In this document: piece by piece, positions 38,349-47,110 of the stretch
How positions within the stretch are numbered: the stretch's first letter is position 1
Layout: the number at the start of each line of letters is the position of its first letter
Origin: Pelagimonas varians
GTDB lineage: Bacteria > Pseudomonadota > Alphaproteobacteria > Rhodobacterales > Rhodobacteraceae
Direction of reading: 5' to 3'
DNA length: 64,000 bases
Assembly: GCF_003208435.1 (NCBI RefSeq)
Contig: NZ_QKMF01000014.1
Coordinates: 62,001 to 126,000 of the forward strand
The notes under the pieces: generated by a model
What the model saw: the letters and a program-made list of their open reading frames with translations, nothing else
Databases searched by the model: none
Told to the model about the DNA's origin: nothing
Position numbers and translations under genes: made by a program

Positions 38349-39838
38349 CAAATGCCCTTTCCGTCCAAAGCCGCGACTGCCACGCTGGCCTGTTCAACAT
38401 CATCAAAAGGGTAAACCGTATCGCCCACAGCCTGACCGGTTTCATGGCCTTTGCCGCAGATCAGCAGAGCATCACCGGGGCCCAAGGCATCCACCCCGCG
38501 CAAAATCGCCTCGGCGCGGTCGCCAACTTCGATCGCTTCGGGTGCGCCTGCTTTTACGGCTGCGCGGATCGCGCTTGGGTCTTCGGAACGCGGGTTGTCA
38601 TCGGAGACGATCACCAGATCGGCATGGTCCGCCGCCGCGCGCCCCATCAAAGGACGCTTGGACGCGTCACGGTCGCCGCCAGCCCCGACAATAGCAACCA
38701 ACCGGCCCATAACATGCGGGCGCAAAGCTTTGATCGCCGTGGCAACCGCGTCAGGCGTATGGGCATAATCAACAAATACCGCCGAGCCATTGTCGCGGGT
38801 TGCTGCCAATTCCATCCGGCCCCTTACGGTGCCCATCATAGGCAACACATCAAACACATGCGGAGCCTTTGCCCCGCAGGCAATCACCAAACCAGCAGCC
38901 AACAATATGTTTTCAGCCTGAAAACCACCGATCAAACCCAGACGGGCCTGATAGATCCCGCCTTTCCAGCTGAGACGGATTTCCTGACCGGTTGCATCAA
39001 ACCGTTGTCCTTCCAAACAAAGATCGGCAGCTTCGCGGCCAACGGTGATCACCTCTTGGCCGCGCGCGCGTGCAATCGCCAGCATATCAACACCGCGGGG
39101 ATCGTCGATGTTGATCACTGCTGTGCCATCTTCTGGCAAAACACGGGCAAACAGCCCGGCTTTGGCGGCAAAGTAATCCTCAAACGTTTCGTGGTAGTCC
39201 AGATGGTCTTGGGTGAAGTTTGTAAAGCCCGCCGCCTTTAGTTGAACCCCGTCCAAGCGGCGCTGCGCAAGGCCATGGCTCGACGCCTCCATTGCGGCAT
39301 GGGTCACACCGGCCTCCAAGGCCCCTGCCAACATCCGGTGCAGGGTGATAGGCTCGGGTGTCGTGTGCGATAGCGGCGCCGTCCAATCCCCTTCTACACC
39401 CGTGGTGCCAAGGTTGATCGCGCGCAGGCCCAAAGCCTGCCAAATCTGGCGCGCAAAGGTCGCAACGCTGGTTTTGCCGTTGGTGCCGGTGATCGCGATC
39501 AAATTCTTGGGCTGGCCGCCAAACCACAGTGCCGCCGTGTAGGCCAAGGCCTGACGCGGGTCTTCGGCAATAATGAGGGCGGCATTCGACGCTGACAATT
39601 CTGTGGACGCGATTTCGGCCCCCTCGGCGTCCGTCAAAACCGCACTTGCGCCCATACGCAGCGCGTATTGGATAAATTCCCCGCCGTGTACCTTTGTGCC
39701 CGGAAGCGCTGCGAACAAGGTGCCGGGTTTAACTTCGCGGCTGTCCACAGCCAGTCCTGTCACCTGCGCTTCGCGTCCCGCGCGTGCAGTAAGTCCAAGC
39801 TCTGTCAGGCTTTTTGTTTGCCCGCTTGTCGTACTCAT
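38348..39838 (-). CDS. murE: UDP-MurNAc-dipeptide-meso-diaminopimelate ligase MurE
   Basis: MurE adds the third amino acid of the stem peptide. The 496-residue enzyme has the ATP loop ITGTNGKTSVATFARQ at about residue 116. The C-terminal specificity motif DNPRSEDP identifies meso-diaminopimelate rather than lysine as the added residue, as expected for a Gram-negative. The start at 39838 is 39 bp after the ftsI stop. Confidence 0.96.
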   Translation of the reverse strand: MSTTSGQTKSLTELGLTARAGREAQVTGLAVDSREVKPGTLFAALPGTKVHGGEFIQYALRMGASAVLTDAEGAEIASTELSASNAALIIAEDPRQALAYTAALWFGGQPKNLIAITGTNGKTSVATFARQIWQALGLRAINLGTTGVEGDWTAPLSHTTPEPITLHRMLAGALEAGVTHAAMEASSHGLAQRRLDGVQLKAAGFTNFTQDHLDYHETFEDYFAAKAGLFARVLPEDGTAVINIDDPRGVDMLAIARARGQEVITVGREAADLCLEGQRFDATGQEIRLSWKGGIYQARLGLIGGFQAENILLAAGLVIACGAKAPHVFDVLPMMGTVRGRMELAATRDNGSAVFVDYAHTPDAVATAIKALRPHVMGRLVAIVGAGGDRDASKRPLMGRAAADHADLVIVSDDNPRSEDPSAIRAAVKAGAPEAIEVGDRAEAILRGVDALGPGDALLICGKGHETGQAVGDTVYPFDDVEQASVAVAALDGKGI

Positions 39839-39877
39839 AAACGCCCCCCGGCTAGTCTGTCTAAAAGTGCCGCGCGC

Positions 39878-41668
39878 TTATTGGGAAATGCGCACGACGC
39901 CTTCCAATTGCCCCGTAATGAACTCTGGACGCAAGCCCAGAAGCGGCGCAATCCTGCCAATCATTTCAGCCGCAACCGGTACCGCGGTCCAACCGGCAGT
40001 GCGGCGCGGTTTGGTCCCGCTGGTTTCGACGGGTTCGTCCAATGTCACAACCAAGACGTATTTGGGATCATGCGCTGGGAATATGGTGGCAAAGGTCGCA
40101 ATCACTTTGTCCTTGTAATAACCGCCGCCTTTTTCCTTGGGCTTGTCTGCCGTTCCGGTTTTGCCGCCTACATGATAACCCGGAACTTCGCCGAAACTTG
40201 CGGTGCCTTCGGTCACAACTTTGCGCAGCATCAAACGCGACGCGGCAGCAACGGATTCTGACATCACGCGTGCGCCGTCTTGGGGACCAGATCGTTTCAA
40301 CAAGGTGGGTTTGACCGCTATGCCACCGTTCGCGATGGCGGCATAGCCCGCCGCCAAATGCAGCGGGGAAGTGCTGATGCCGTGACCATAGGAAATGGTG
40401 ACCGCACTCAGATCCGTCCACCGCTTGGGCAAGAGGGGTTTGCCACCCGAGGCTTCGACAATCTCGGCCGGTGTCGGTTCAAACATGCCCAGCCGTTTCA
40501 AAAAGTCCTGCTGGCGTGCTTTGCCAATGGCCAGCGCCATTTTACCAGTGCCACGGTTGGACGACTTGATGATAATTTCGGCGACGCTGATTTCACCGTA
40601 GTTGTGGTTGGCAAATTCTCCGATTTTATGGCCGCCGACTTTAAAGGGCGGGCGTGTGTCGATGATCGTGTTTGGGTTCACCAACCCCAATTCCATCGCC
40701 TGCGCCGCAGTGAAAATCTTGAACGTCGATCCAAGTTCGTAAACCCCTTGAATCGCGCGGTTAAACAAAGGGCTGTCCGACGCATCGCCTTTGGTCAGCG
40801 GGCTTGGGCGGTCATTGGGGTCAAAGTCAGGCAGGCTGACGATGCTGACAATTTCACCGGTTTGAACATCCATGAGCACCGATGCTGCACCTTTGGCATT
40901 CATCAGCTTCATGCCTGCAAAAAGCACTTCTTCGGCCGCCGCCTGCACAGTCAGGTCAAGCGCCAGTTCAAGCGGAGCGCCCTCACGGGCCGGATCACGT
41001 AGCGATTCATCGTAGAACTTTTCGATGCCCGCCGTGCCGATCACTTCGGCAGAATGCACACCTTCGCGGCCAAAACCCGCACCGCCTAGAATATGAGATG
41101 CAATCGCACCGTTCGGATAAAGCCGCATTTCGCGTGGTCCAAACAGCAAACCCGGCTCGCCGATATCGTGGACTTCTTGCATTTGCTCAGGGCTTAACTT
41201 CTTGCGCACCCACATGAATTTCTTTTTAGGATCGGCAAAGCGACGGGCCATGTCGGCCTCATCCATGTCGGGGAAAATGCGCGCCAATTCTTTGGCTGTG
41301 CGCTCAGGCTCAATCATCTGCTGTGGATGCGCATACAGGCTGTGCGTATCCATATTGGTCGCCAAAACCCGGCCGCGGCGGTCCACGATATCGGCGCGGC
41401 TGGCCACAATCGATGCACCGGTTGCAGTGGCGCGCGGCTCTGCCGGTTCACTGGCTGCAATGGTTCCCATGCGGGCCCCGATCACACCAAACGCACAAAA
41501 GAACATCACCCCTAGAACCAATAGTCGGCCCTCGGCCCGCATACGGGATTTATCGCGCATTTGCTCGTGGCGCAGATGACGGTTTTCACGTTCGATCACG
41601 TCGGGGTTTTCACCCTTTTGACGGGCTTCAAGAATACGGGCCAGCGGGCGAAGAGGCGTGCGCATCAT
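39878..41668 (-). CDS. ftsI: Septal transpeptidase FtsI (PBP3)
   Basis: FtsI is the division-specific penicillin-binding protein that cross-links septal peptidoglycan made by FtsW. The 596-residue protein has one N-terminal membrane helix (about residues 45-70), a dimerisation domain, and a transpeptidase domain with the SxxK motif in ELGSTFKIF (near residue 310), the SxN motif in KSSNRG and KTGT in HVGGKTGTADK. Its ATG overlaps the ftsL stop as ATGA, so the two are translationally coupled. Confidence 0.97.
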   Translation of the reverse strand: MMRTPLRPLARILEARQKGENPDVIERENRHLRHEQMRDKSRMRAEGRLLVLGVMFFCAFGVIGARMGTIAASEPAEPRATATGASIVASRADIVDRRGRVLATNMDTHSLYAHPQQMIEPERTAKELARIFPDMDEADMARRFADPKKKFMWVRKKLSPEQMQEVHDIGEPGLLFGPREMRLYPNGAIASHILGGAGFGREGVHSAEVIGTAGIEKFYDESLRDPAREGAPLELALDLTVQAAAEEVLFAGMKLMNAKGAASVLMDVQTGEIVSIVSLPDFDPNDRPSPLTKGDASDSPLFNRAIQGVYELGSTFKIFTAAQAMELGLVNPNTIIDTRPPFKVGGHKIGEFANHNYGEISVAEIIIKSSNRGTGKMALAIGKARQQDFLKRLGMFEPTPAEIVEASGGKPLLPKRWTDLSAVTISYGHGISTSPLHLAAGYAAIANGGIAVKPTLLKRSGPQDGARVMSESVAAASRLMLRKVVTEGTASFGEVPGYHVGGKTGTADKPKEKGGGYYKDKVIATFATIFPAHDPKYVLVVTLDEPVETSGTKPRRTAGWTAVPVAAEMIGRIAPLLGLRPEFITGQLEGVVRISQ

Positions 41669-42015
41669 GGCTGTGGTGCCCCTGCACTGGTTACATCAAC
41701 CGGTTCGGTGATTTGGATCACAGGTTCCGGAATCGGAAAAATCACATCGCGTACAACGCCGAACTGATCCGGGCGCAGCGGCATCAACCCAAGGCGCGAA
41801 TAATTCATCTCGGCCAAATCGCGCAGCCTGTCGGGACGATTCAGATAGGCCCATTCTGCCCGCAAAATCGCCAGTCGTTCACGTGCCTCGCCGATGTCGC
41901 GGCGCAGGGCATCAACGCGGTCCAATTCGTCCTGTGTGCGGTAGTTTTCGTGATAGGCCCAATATCCGGTTCCGATCACTGCCAAAGCGCTGAGAAGAAA
42001 AAGCAAACTACGCAT
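41665..42015 (-). CDS. ftsL: Cell division protein FtsL
   Basis: FtsL is a small bitopic divisome protein that forms a coiled coil with FtsB and links to FtsQ and FtsWI. The 116-residue protein has an N-terminal membrane helix (MRSLLFLLSALAVIGTGYWAY) and a coiled-coil segment with RVDALRRDIGEARERLAILRAEWAYLNRPDRL, typical for alphaproteobacterial FtsL. The ATG at 42015 lies one base after the rsmH stop. Sequence is poorly conserved in this family, but position and topology make the call secure. Confidence 0.9.
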   Translation of the reverse strand: MRSLLFLLSALAVIGTGYWAYHENYRTQDELDRVDALRRDIGEARERLAILRAEWAYLNRPDRLRDLAEMNYSRLGLMPLRPDQFGVVRDVIFPIPEPVIQITEPVDVTSAGAPQP

Positions 42016-42016
42016 C

Positions 42017-43006
42017 TCACGGTTTCCTATATTTGCTGGGCCCCGCAACAAGGGGCATGGCGATTTCACCGGAGTCTATTTCGCGCGCATCAATCGATGT
42101 GCGCCGGGCCACGCGAAGTTTGGCCGACCGTGATCGCGGGTTTTCCGCCAGTTCTTGCTTGTCCGGACCCAGGGCTTTGCGGGTCAAAATTTCAAAGGGC
42201 TGCGTCATCACCGGTTGCTCGGTTGCGTAGCGGTTCACTTTGACTTTCTTCTCACCATGCTCCTGGAAAAAGCGTTTGACCATGCGGTCTTCGATTGAGT
42301 GAAAGGTTACAATTGCCAAGAGCCCGCCGGTTTTCAAAACGCGTTCAGACGCCATGAGGCCCTGCCAAAGCGCGCCATATTCGTCGTTCACCGCTATTCG
42401 CAACGCTTGGAAGCTTCGGGTTGCCGCATGGGCATGGCCCGGTTTGGTGCGGCCAATCACCCGTTCGATCAGACCAGCCAGTTGCAACGTCGTTTCAAAC
42501 GGCTGCGCGGAGCGATCTTGCACAATCGCGCGGGCAATCCGGCGCGATTGCCGCTCTTCACCGTAAATATAAAGAATATCTGCCAGCGTTTCTTCGGCCG
42601 CGGTGTTCACCAAATCAGCCGCGCTTTGACCCGTTTGGGCCATCCGCATGTCTAACGGCCCATCACGCATAAAGCTAAAACCGCGTTCCGCCAAATCGAG
42701 CTGCATGGACGACACACCAAGATCAAGGACAACGCCGTCCGCGCTTTCGACAACGCGGTCCAATTGGGCAAAGTTTCCCTCGACCAAATCCAGCCGGCCT
42801 GCGTATTCGCCGATCCAGTCCATCGCCAGATCATGGGCCAGAGGATCGCGATCAATGCCGATAACCCGATCTGCTCCGGCGTCGGCCAAGGCACGACTGT
42901 AGCCGCCTGCTCCAAAGGTGCCATCGATCCATGTGCCTGTCACGGGCGAAACCGCCTCGATCAGTGGGCGCAACAAAACCGGAATATGTGGCGCGCTGTC
43001 TGACAT
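42017..43006 (-). CDS. rsmH: 16S rRNA m4C1402 methyltransferase RsmH (MraW)
   Basis: RsmH methylates N4 of cytidine 1402 in 16S rRNA, near the P site. The 329-residue protein has the SAM-binding [17 protein letters not shown] motif, the GVSSMQLD segment with conserved DLG, the [13 protein letters not shown] loop, and the C-terminal [15 protein letters not shown] motif. The start at 43006 is four bases after the mraZ stop, so mraZ and rsmH form the head of the operon. Confidence 0.96.
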   Translation of the reverse strand: MSDSAPHIPVLLRPLIEAVSPVTGTWIDGTFGAGGYSRALADAGADRVIGIDRDPLAHDLAMDWIGEYAGRLDLVEGNFAQLDRVVESADGVVLDLGVSSMQLDLAERGFSFMRDGPLDMRMAQTGQSAADLVNTAAEETLADILYIYGEERQSRRIARAIVQDRSAQPFETTLQLAGLIERVIGRTKPGHAHAATRSFQALRIAVNDEYGALWQGLMASERVLKTGGLLAIVTFHSIEDRMVKRFFQEHGEKKVKVNRYATEQPVMTQPFEILTRKALGPDKQELAENPRSRSAKLRVARRTSIDAREIDSGEIAMPLVAGPSKYRKP

Positions 43007-43010
43007 GCCT

Positions 43011-43526
43011 TTAAATACCCTCGTCTTCGTCGTCATCATCCAGCAGCATCAGCGGATCAAAACCTTCATCCTGCGCGTCGAGGAACTCCTCGGTTGCTGC
43101 CATTTCATCATCATAGGTGCCCGGCTCCCAGATCTGGAAGGTATCGGCGGCCCCTGCAAATTGTGCTTCTTTGCTCAGGCCAATCTTTTCACGCAGTTTG
43201 GCCGGCAGCACGATGCGGCCGGTTTCATCAACGGACGTTGTGGTGGATTGACTGAGGAACAGGCGTTCAAGAATGCGGCGCTTTTGACTGCCACGTTTCA
43301 TCCCGGAAATGCGGTCTTCGACCTCTTCCATTTCTTCGATGGTGTAACATTCAAGGTATTTACGGCGACTGTCCCCATAAACAATGACAAAGTTCGGGTT
43401 GAGCCCGTCAGTCCAGTCAGGATCACCTGCCTGAAGAACACGGCGAAAGGAGGCAGGAATAGATACCCGCCCCTTCGTATCGACCTTATGTCGACTTTCA
43501 CCTCTGAACCTCAGCCTACGGCCCAC
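43011..43526 (-). CDS. mraZ: Transcriptional regulator MraZ
   Basis: MraZ is the first gene of the dcw cluster and an AbrB-like repressor of its own operon. The 171-residue protein has two MraZ repeats, [26 protein letters not shown] near the start and the second around [23 protein letters not shown] (about residues 92-115), each with a DxKGR/DxTGR loop. An acidic C-terminal tail (DDDDEDEG) is present. It starts with GTG at 43526 after AAGG. Candidate binding sites are the TGGG repeat clusters further upstream. Confidence 0.95.
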   Translation of the reverse strand: MGRRLRFRGESRHKVDTKGRVSIPASFRRVLQAGDPDWTDGLNPNFVIVYGDSRRKYLECYTIEEMEEVEDRISGMKRGSQKRRILERLFLSQSTTTSVDETGRIVLPAKLREKIGLSKEAQFAGAADTFQIWEPGTYDDEMAATEEFLDAQDEGFDPLMLLDDDDEDEGI

Positions 43527-43569
43527 TGTCCCGACCTTTATATCTGCCCCAACGTTTGAAATGGGGCTT

Positions 43570-43790
43570 GAAACGAAATACGGCGGATTGATCTGCTGCC
43601 ACTGATCAATCCGCCGTTTGACCCGCTGAGCGGGTATCTCCGACTGCGCGCGCCACCTGGGGGGATGTCTGCTCGCCCGCGCGCCGGATCCATTGTCACG
43701 ATGAAAGCAGACGCCTGTATGTTACCTGCACTTTTTTTATTTTTATGTCGGTGTTGGGATCATTGTCGCCCCGTGTCCGTCTCTCATCGT
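43570..43790 (-). ncRNA. Probable UpsM-like sRNA in the mraZ leader, with terminator hairpin
   Basis: On the minus strand, ACGGCGGATTGATC (43617-43604) and GATCAATCCGCCGT (43593-43580) form a perfect 14-bp stem around a 10-base loop, followed by ATTTCGTTT. This is a strong intrinsic terminator 54 bp before mraZ, inside a long leader. In Rhodobacter sphaeroides the dcw cluster is preceded by an extended leader that yields the abundant sRNA UpsM through termination at such a hairpin. The layout matches. The 3' end is well supported; the 5' end is a guess from the R. sphaeroides length (about 200 nt) and could lie farther upstream. Confidence 0.55.
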
Positions 43791-43967
43791 GTGATACAGG
43801 GATGCCATGGGAATTCATGGCGATCAACTGTTTTTTGTGGGAATTTTCGCAAGAACCGGCGAAGAACCAATGAGCAACCTGTCAAATAGAAGCCTATTCG
43901 CTAGGAGTTTCGCGCACAATTTGTGACTTTTACACCAAAGGACACCACATATAGACAAAGCCCTATA

Positions 43968-43993
43968 CCCAAAAATTGCCCCATGATTTCCCA
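43968..43993 (-). promoter_or_regulatory. TGGG repeat cluster B (candidate MraZ operator)
   Basis: On the minus strand TGGG begins at 43993, 43983 and 43971, giving steps of 10 and 12 bp. This copies the spacing of cluster A. MraZ is known to bind short direct repeats of TGGGN with about 10-bp period. A TATAGG follows the last repeat, so a promoter may overlap. Confidence 0.5.
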
Positions 43994-44056
43994 AAAAAAA
44001 TCAACAGCGGCGCAAAACTTGCTAGGAACCAGGTCTCTCACTTCTCAGATAGCTAC

Positions 44057-44065
44057 TTATCCACA
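44057..44065 (+). promoter_or_regulatory. DnaA box upstream of mraZ
   Basis: TTATCCACA is a perfect strict DnaA box. It lies between the two TGGG clusters in the dcw control region. A single box could link dcw transcription to the replication cycle, or be chance. Confidence 0.4.
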
Positions 44066-44143
44066 GGGATTCACCCCCAACAGCCAAAATTCGATTCGTT
44101 TTGGCAGTGTTTTGCCGAGCAATTTCAGCCAACCGCCCGCACA

Positions 44144-44179
44144 CCCAGATAATCCCACACTATATCCCATGCTTTCCCA
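44144..44179 (-). promoter_or_regulatory. TGGG repeat cluster A (candidate MraZ operator and dcw promoter)
   Basis: On the minus strand TGGG begins at 44179, 44169, 44157 and 44147 (steps 10, 12, 10). This pattern fits the MraZ binding-repeat rule. GATATA/TATAGT at about 44166-44159 could be a -10, with TTGAAG (44190-44185) as -35. Transcription from here would give a leader of about 600 nt before mraZ. Confidence 0.6.
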
Positions 44180-44223
44180 TGGAACTTCAACACTTGGTGG
44201 GGCTGTGCACGCTGTGGTGGGTT

Positions 44224-44286
44224 TGTTGTAGCTGTTGTAGCGTGACACTCGATTCTACAGTAAATTACACTTGGATTTACAGCAAA
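44224..44286. repeat. Repeats at the putative right end of the Mu-like prophage
   Basis: TGTTGTAGC occurs twice in tandem (44224-44241). TCTACAGTAAA (44254-44264) and TTTACAGCAAA (44276-44286) start 22 bp apart. Mu-like phage ends begin with TG and hold spaced transposase sites, so 44224 is a candidate prophage boundary. No matching left end was found. Confidence 0.4.
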
Positions 44287-44374
44287 ACAGTTTTGAGCTC
44301 AGATGGGATGATCTGGGCGGTTCGAGGCAAAACCGTTTAAACAGCCACCCTGCCCCGATCCATTCAACACCGGT

Positions 44375-45280
44375 TTAACGCTCCTTCAATAGCTCGTCCT
44401 TCAAATCGACATACGCGCGCGCTCCAGCCATTGGGACCACCCCGTTACCGGCCCCAGCGGATCTGTCCAACCCGAAGGCCACCCCATCATCCAATCCGTG
44501 AACGCAGGGTTTATGCTCAGAGGATCGCTTGAGTGCTTCTCCCCACTCAGCAAGATCACCCGGAAGCGGTGGGAAGAGCGGAACCGCCCCGGCGTCCAAC
44601 CCGCCGCCCCCAGCATGTCCCACATCAACGTCTATGCGCTGGCCGCATTCTTGATCCCGACCTGCGATACGATCTGATTGAGATCCGTCTTGAACTGGAT
44701 CCCCGCCGGACTGCCCACAATACATGCCCGGTTCCCCGTCCCCTTGAATGTCGGCGTGGGCCAGAATGAACACCCTTTCGCGGGTATGCGATGCGCCGAC
44801 TTTCGCCGCTGATACGACGCGCGCTGCAACCCGGTAGCCCATTGCCTGAAGGTCAACGCAGACGTCTTGCAGGCCAAGGGTGAGATGGCCGGGGACGTTT
44901 TCGAAGAACAACCATTCCGGCGCGACTTCGCGGGCGATGCGGGCCACGTCTGGCCACAGGTGCCTAGGGTCGCCTTCGCCTTTCCTGAGCCCGGACAGGG
45001 TGAAGGGCTGGCACGGATAACCGGCAGAGATGAGATGAACGCGGCCACGCCACGGCTTGCCATCAAAGGTTTTGAGATCGTCCCAAACAGGGGCCTGATC
45101 CAAAGACGCGTCCGCCATCCGCGCCACGAGAGTGGACGCGGCAAAACTGTTTCGCTCGACATAGCACACAGTTCGATATCCGGGCTGCGCGATGTGAAGC
45201 CCAAGATCAAGTCCTTTGACACCAGCGCAAAGACTGATGCCGCAAAGGTCTTTAGGTTGGATTGGGGGATGAACAGCCAC
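44375..45280 (-). CDS. Phage cytosine-C5 DNA methyltransferase
   Basis: The 301-residue protein is a C5 cytosine methyltransferase. Motif I is AGVKGLDLGLH near the N-terminus, motif IV with the catalytic Cys is SAGYPCQPFTLSG, motif VI is FFENVPGH, motif VIII is SHTRERVFILA and the final motif X appears as AGNGVVP. The target recognition region is short, so specificity cannot be read. It starts with GTG at 45280 after GGAGG and overlaps com by 29 bases. It is intact although most of the prophage is broken. No restriction partner is visible, so it is an orphan enzyme. Confidence 0.88.
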   Translation of the reverse strand: MAVHPPIQPKDLCGISLCAGVKGLDLGLHIAQPGYRTVCYVERNSFAASTLVARMADASLDQAPVWDDLKTFDGKPWRGRVHLISAGYPCQPFTLSGLRKGEGDPRHLWPDVARIAREVAPEWLFFENVPGHLTLGLQDVCVDLQAMGYRVAARVVSAAKVGASHTRERVFILAHADIQGDGEPGMYCGQSGGDPVQDGSQSDRIAGRDQECGQRIDVDVGHAGGGGLDAGAVPLFPPLPGDLAEWGEALKRSSEHKPCVHGLDDGVAFGLDRSAGAGNGVVPMAGARAYVDLKDELLKER

Positions 45281-45470
45281 ATAGGGCCTCCGTTCCGTCG
45301 CGCTCAGCTACCTTACATAAGGGGCGCTCTGGGTTCGGGCTCTGGTATGGCCTCAAGTTATTGATGGACCGGCAGCGTGGGCATTTGATCGATAGATCAC
45401 CCACAAGCGCGTCCGGCTTCACCTTGAATAACAAACCCGCACAAGATGTGCATCTGATTTCTTCATGCAT
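45252..45470 (-). CDS. com: Com-family zinc-finger translational regulator
   Basis: The 72-residue protein matches Mu Com. It has two CxxC pairs (Cys 7, 10, 30 and 33) around KVKPDALVGDLSIK, and the typical NLRPYQSPNPERP segment. In Mu, Com is a zinc-binding RNA-binding protein that opens the mom mRNA to allow translation of the DNA modification enzyme. Here the gene overlaps a cytosine methyltransferase instead of mom, which suggests an equivalent control of that enzyme. The C-terminal 20 residues are variable. Confidence 0.85.
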   Translation of the reverse strand: MHEEIRCTSCAGLLFKVKPDALVGDLSIKCPRCRSINNLRPYQSPNPERPLCKVAERDGTEALCGCSSPNPT

Positions 45471-45610
45471 ATTTACAGCGACTCAGCTCATGGTGCCGGT
45501 CCCTGATCAGGGGTGGGAGCGGCCATAACGCTTATGCTGGTCGGCGGGGGCTTCTTTAGCGAGTTTGGCCCCGTGTTGCAGAGCGTTGCTGCGCTCTGTG
45601 ACCTTCCTTT

Positions 45611-45630
45611 AAGAAGGGGCTTTCGCCCCC
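45611..45630 (-). terminator. Probable terminator after the tail-fibre-like gene
   Basis: On the minus strand GGGGC and GCCCC pair around a GAAA tetraloop, followed by TTCTT. It lies 35 bp after the stop of the last tail gene and before com. Confidence 0.6.
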
Positions 45631-45664
45631 GCGGGCCGATTACCCGTATTGAACGAACTTCGAT

Positions 45665-47110
45665 TTAGGTAACTTTATGCAGTTGCCACACAAACTTGAC
45701 GTCTGTCATCGGGTCCACATCCAAGAACACAACGACATCTATCGCGGTTACGTTGAATGCGTATTTTGTTGCCGCGCTGGCAATCCAGCAACCGGTTGCG
45801 TCGGGCACGACCGGTAAGGCCATGTTGCCGGGGTCCGCCGCCAAACCATGCGCCACCGAACAGGATATACTGCTGCTCCACACGGTTATCTCACCAGAGG
45901 CAAAAGCGCCATAGGAGGGAACCCACTGCGTGCCGTCAAAAAACGCCATTGCCTGATCGAACTGCGCGCAAGCGACAACCTGCATCCCCTTGAACGGAGC
46001 GCCGCCATTCAAAGCCGCCATTTCTGCCCATGTGAACGAGCCCGCGAACAAAATTTTGTTGTCTAGCTGTGTCCGGCTGTTTGCAAATGTAACCGTCTCG
46101 GCGTGTTTGCGCGGAATATGGATCGTGTTGTTGGTCGAACCTGCCCCGATCAAAACACCGCCAACGATTTTTGTAAGAAACACCTTGCATGAGCGCGCAT
46201 TGTCCAGATCCAAAGCTGCCATGCCGTTGACCTCGGTTCCCGGCAGAAGAGCGAACCCGTCTAGCGCCAAACCGGCTGAATCGCCGAGTTTGATCCCAGT
46301 GCCATTGGACGGTGTCGCTGCCAGATGAACCTGCGCCGATCCGGCTACGCCGCCCGCTAAAAATACCTCATCCGCGTATTTCCCGCTAATTTTGAGGCTC
46401 AAACCGTTCAAGTCACCGGAAAGAACATTCGCGCCCCAAGCGCAGTTTGCATCATCACCGCCCGTGATTTCCAAAGAGCCCCGCACCTCCGCTCCGTCTA
46501 TCTGCAGCCCGCCGTCGCCATACATGCCGACACTGCGGATAATGCCCCGAACGTCCCACCAACCTTTTTCAAGCTTGGCTCCGTAGGATGTGGACTTCTC
46601 ACAGGCAAAATTGATTAAGCCTTTCATCTTGTCCGAGCCGGACGCCGCGAAAAACGTGTCACAGTCGTGAGCCACGACATTCAGCAAAAGCTCGTCCGGT
46701 GTTGCACCGCTGCTTTCATTGACCAGCACTCCGGTCCCGCACCGGTCAACATGTAGATCGAATTTGGCAAGTTCGACATTGCCCGTAATATGCGCGCCAA
46801 AATCACATTCAACCGCTGCAACTGTTGCCTTCGACCGGCCACGCTTCAACCGCATAATTTCCACGCCCGTCACTTCGCCATTATTGCCTCGGTTGCCGTC
46901 AACTTGGATATCAATCTCAGCCCAATACGGCGACGAAACTGTCGATACGTCTATTGAAACCAGCGGCGACATATTGGCGTCATCTGGCTGCCGGAACACC
47001 ACGCCTGTTCTTTGCAAGACTGACGCGGCGCTGCGCATGGTCAGTGTCGAGGGCAGCGGAACAACGCAGGCCGCATGGTCTGCGTATAGCTTCACCCCGC
47101 CAGCCGTCAT
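45665..47110 (-). CDS. Phage tail-fibre-like protein
   Basis: The 481-residue protein is not clearly assigned. It lies where tail fibres or receptor-binding proteins are encoded, after the tail tip gene, and shares a TGATG overlap with it. The sequence is rich in short Gly/Asn/Asp-turn repeats with many valines and isoleucines, as in right-handed beta-helix fibres (for example the region with GGDDANCAWGANVLSGDLNG). The C-terminal 130 residues look like a separate domain (FDGTQWVPSYGAF). The frame is intact, unlike most of the neighbouring structural genes. Receptor unknown. Confidence 0.6.
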   Translation of the reverse strand: MTAGGVKLYADHAACVVPLPSTLTMRSAASVLQRTGVVFRQPDDANMSPLVSIDVSTVSSPYWAEIDIQVDGNRGNNGEVTGVEIMRLKRGRSKATVAAVECDFGAHITGNVELAKFDLHVDRCGTGVLVNESSGATPDELLLNVVAHDCDTFFAASGSDKMKGLINFACEKSTSYGAKLEKGWWDVRGIIRSVGMYGDGGLQIDGAEVRGSLEITGGDDANCAWGANVLSGDLNGLSLKISGKYADEVFLAGGVAGSAQVHLAATPSNGTGIKLGDSAGLALDGFALLPGTEVNGMAALDLDNARSCKVFLTKIVGGVLIGAGSTNNTIHIPRKHAETVTFANSRTQLDNKILFAGSFTWAEMAALNGGAPFKGMQVVACAQFDQAMAFFDGTQWVPSYGAFASGEITVWSSSISCSVAHGLAADPGNMALPVVPDATGCWIASAATKYAFNVTAIDVVVFLDVDPMTDVKFVWQLHKVT

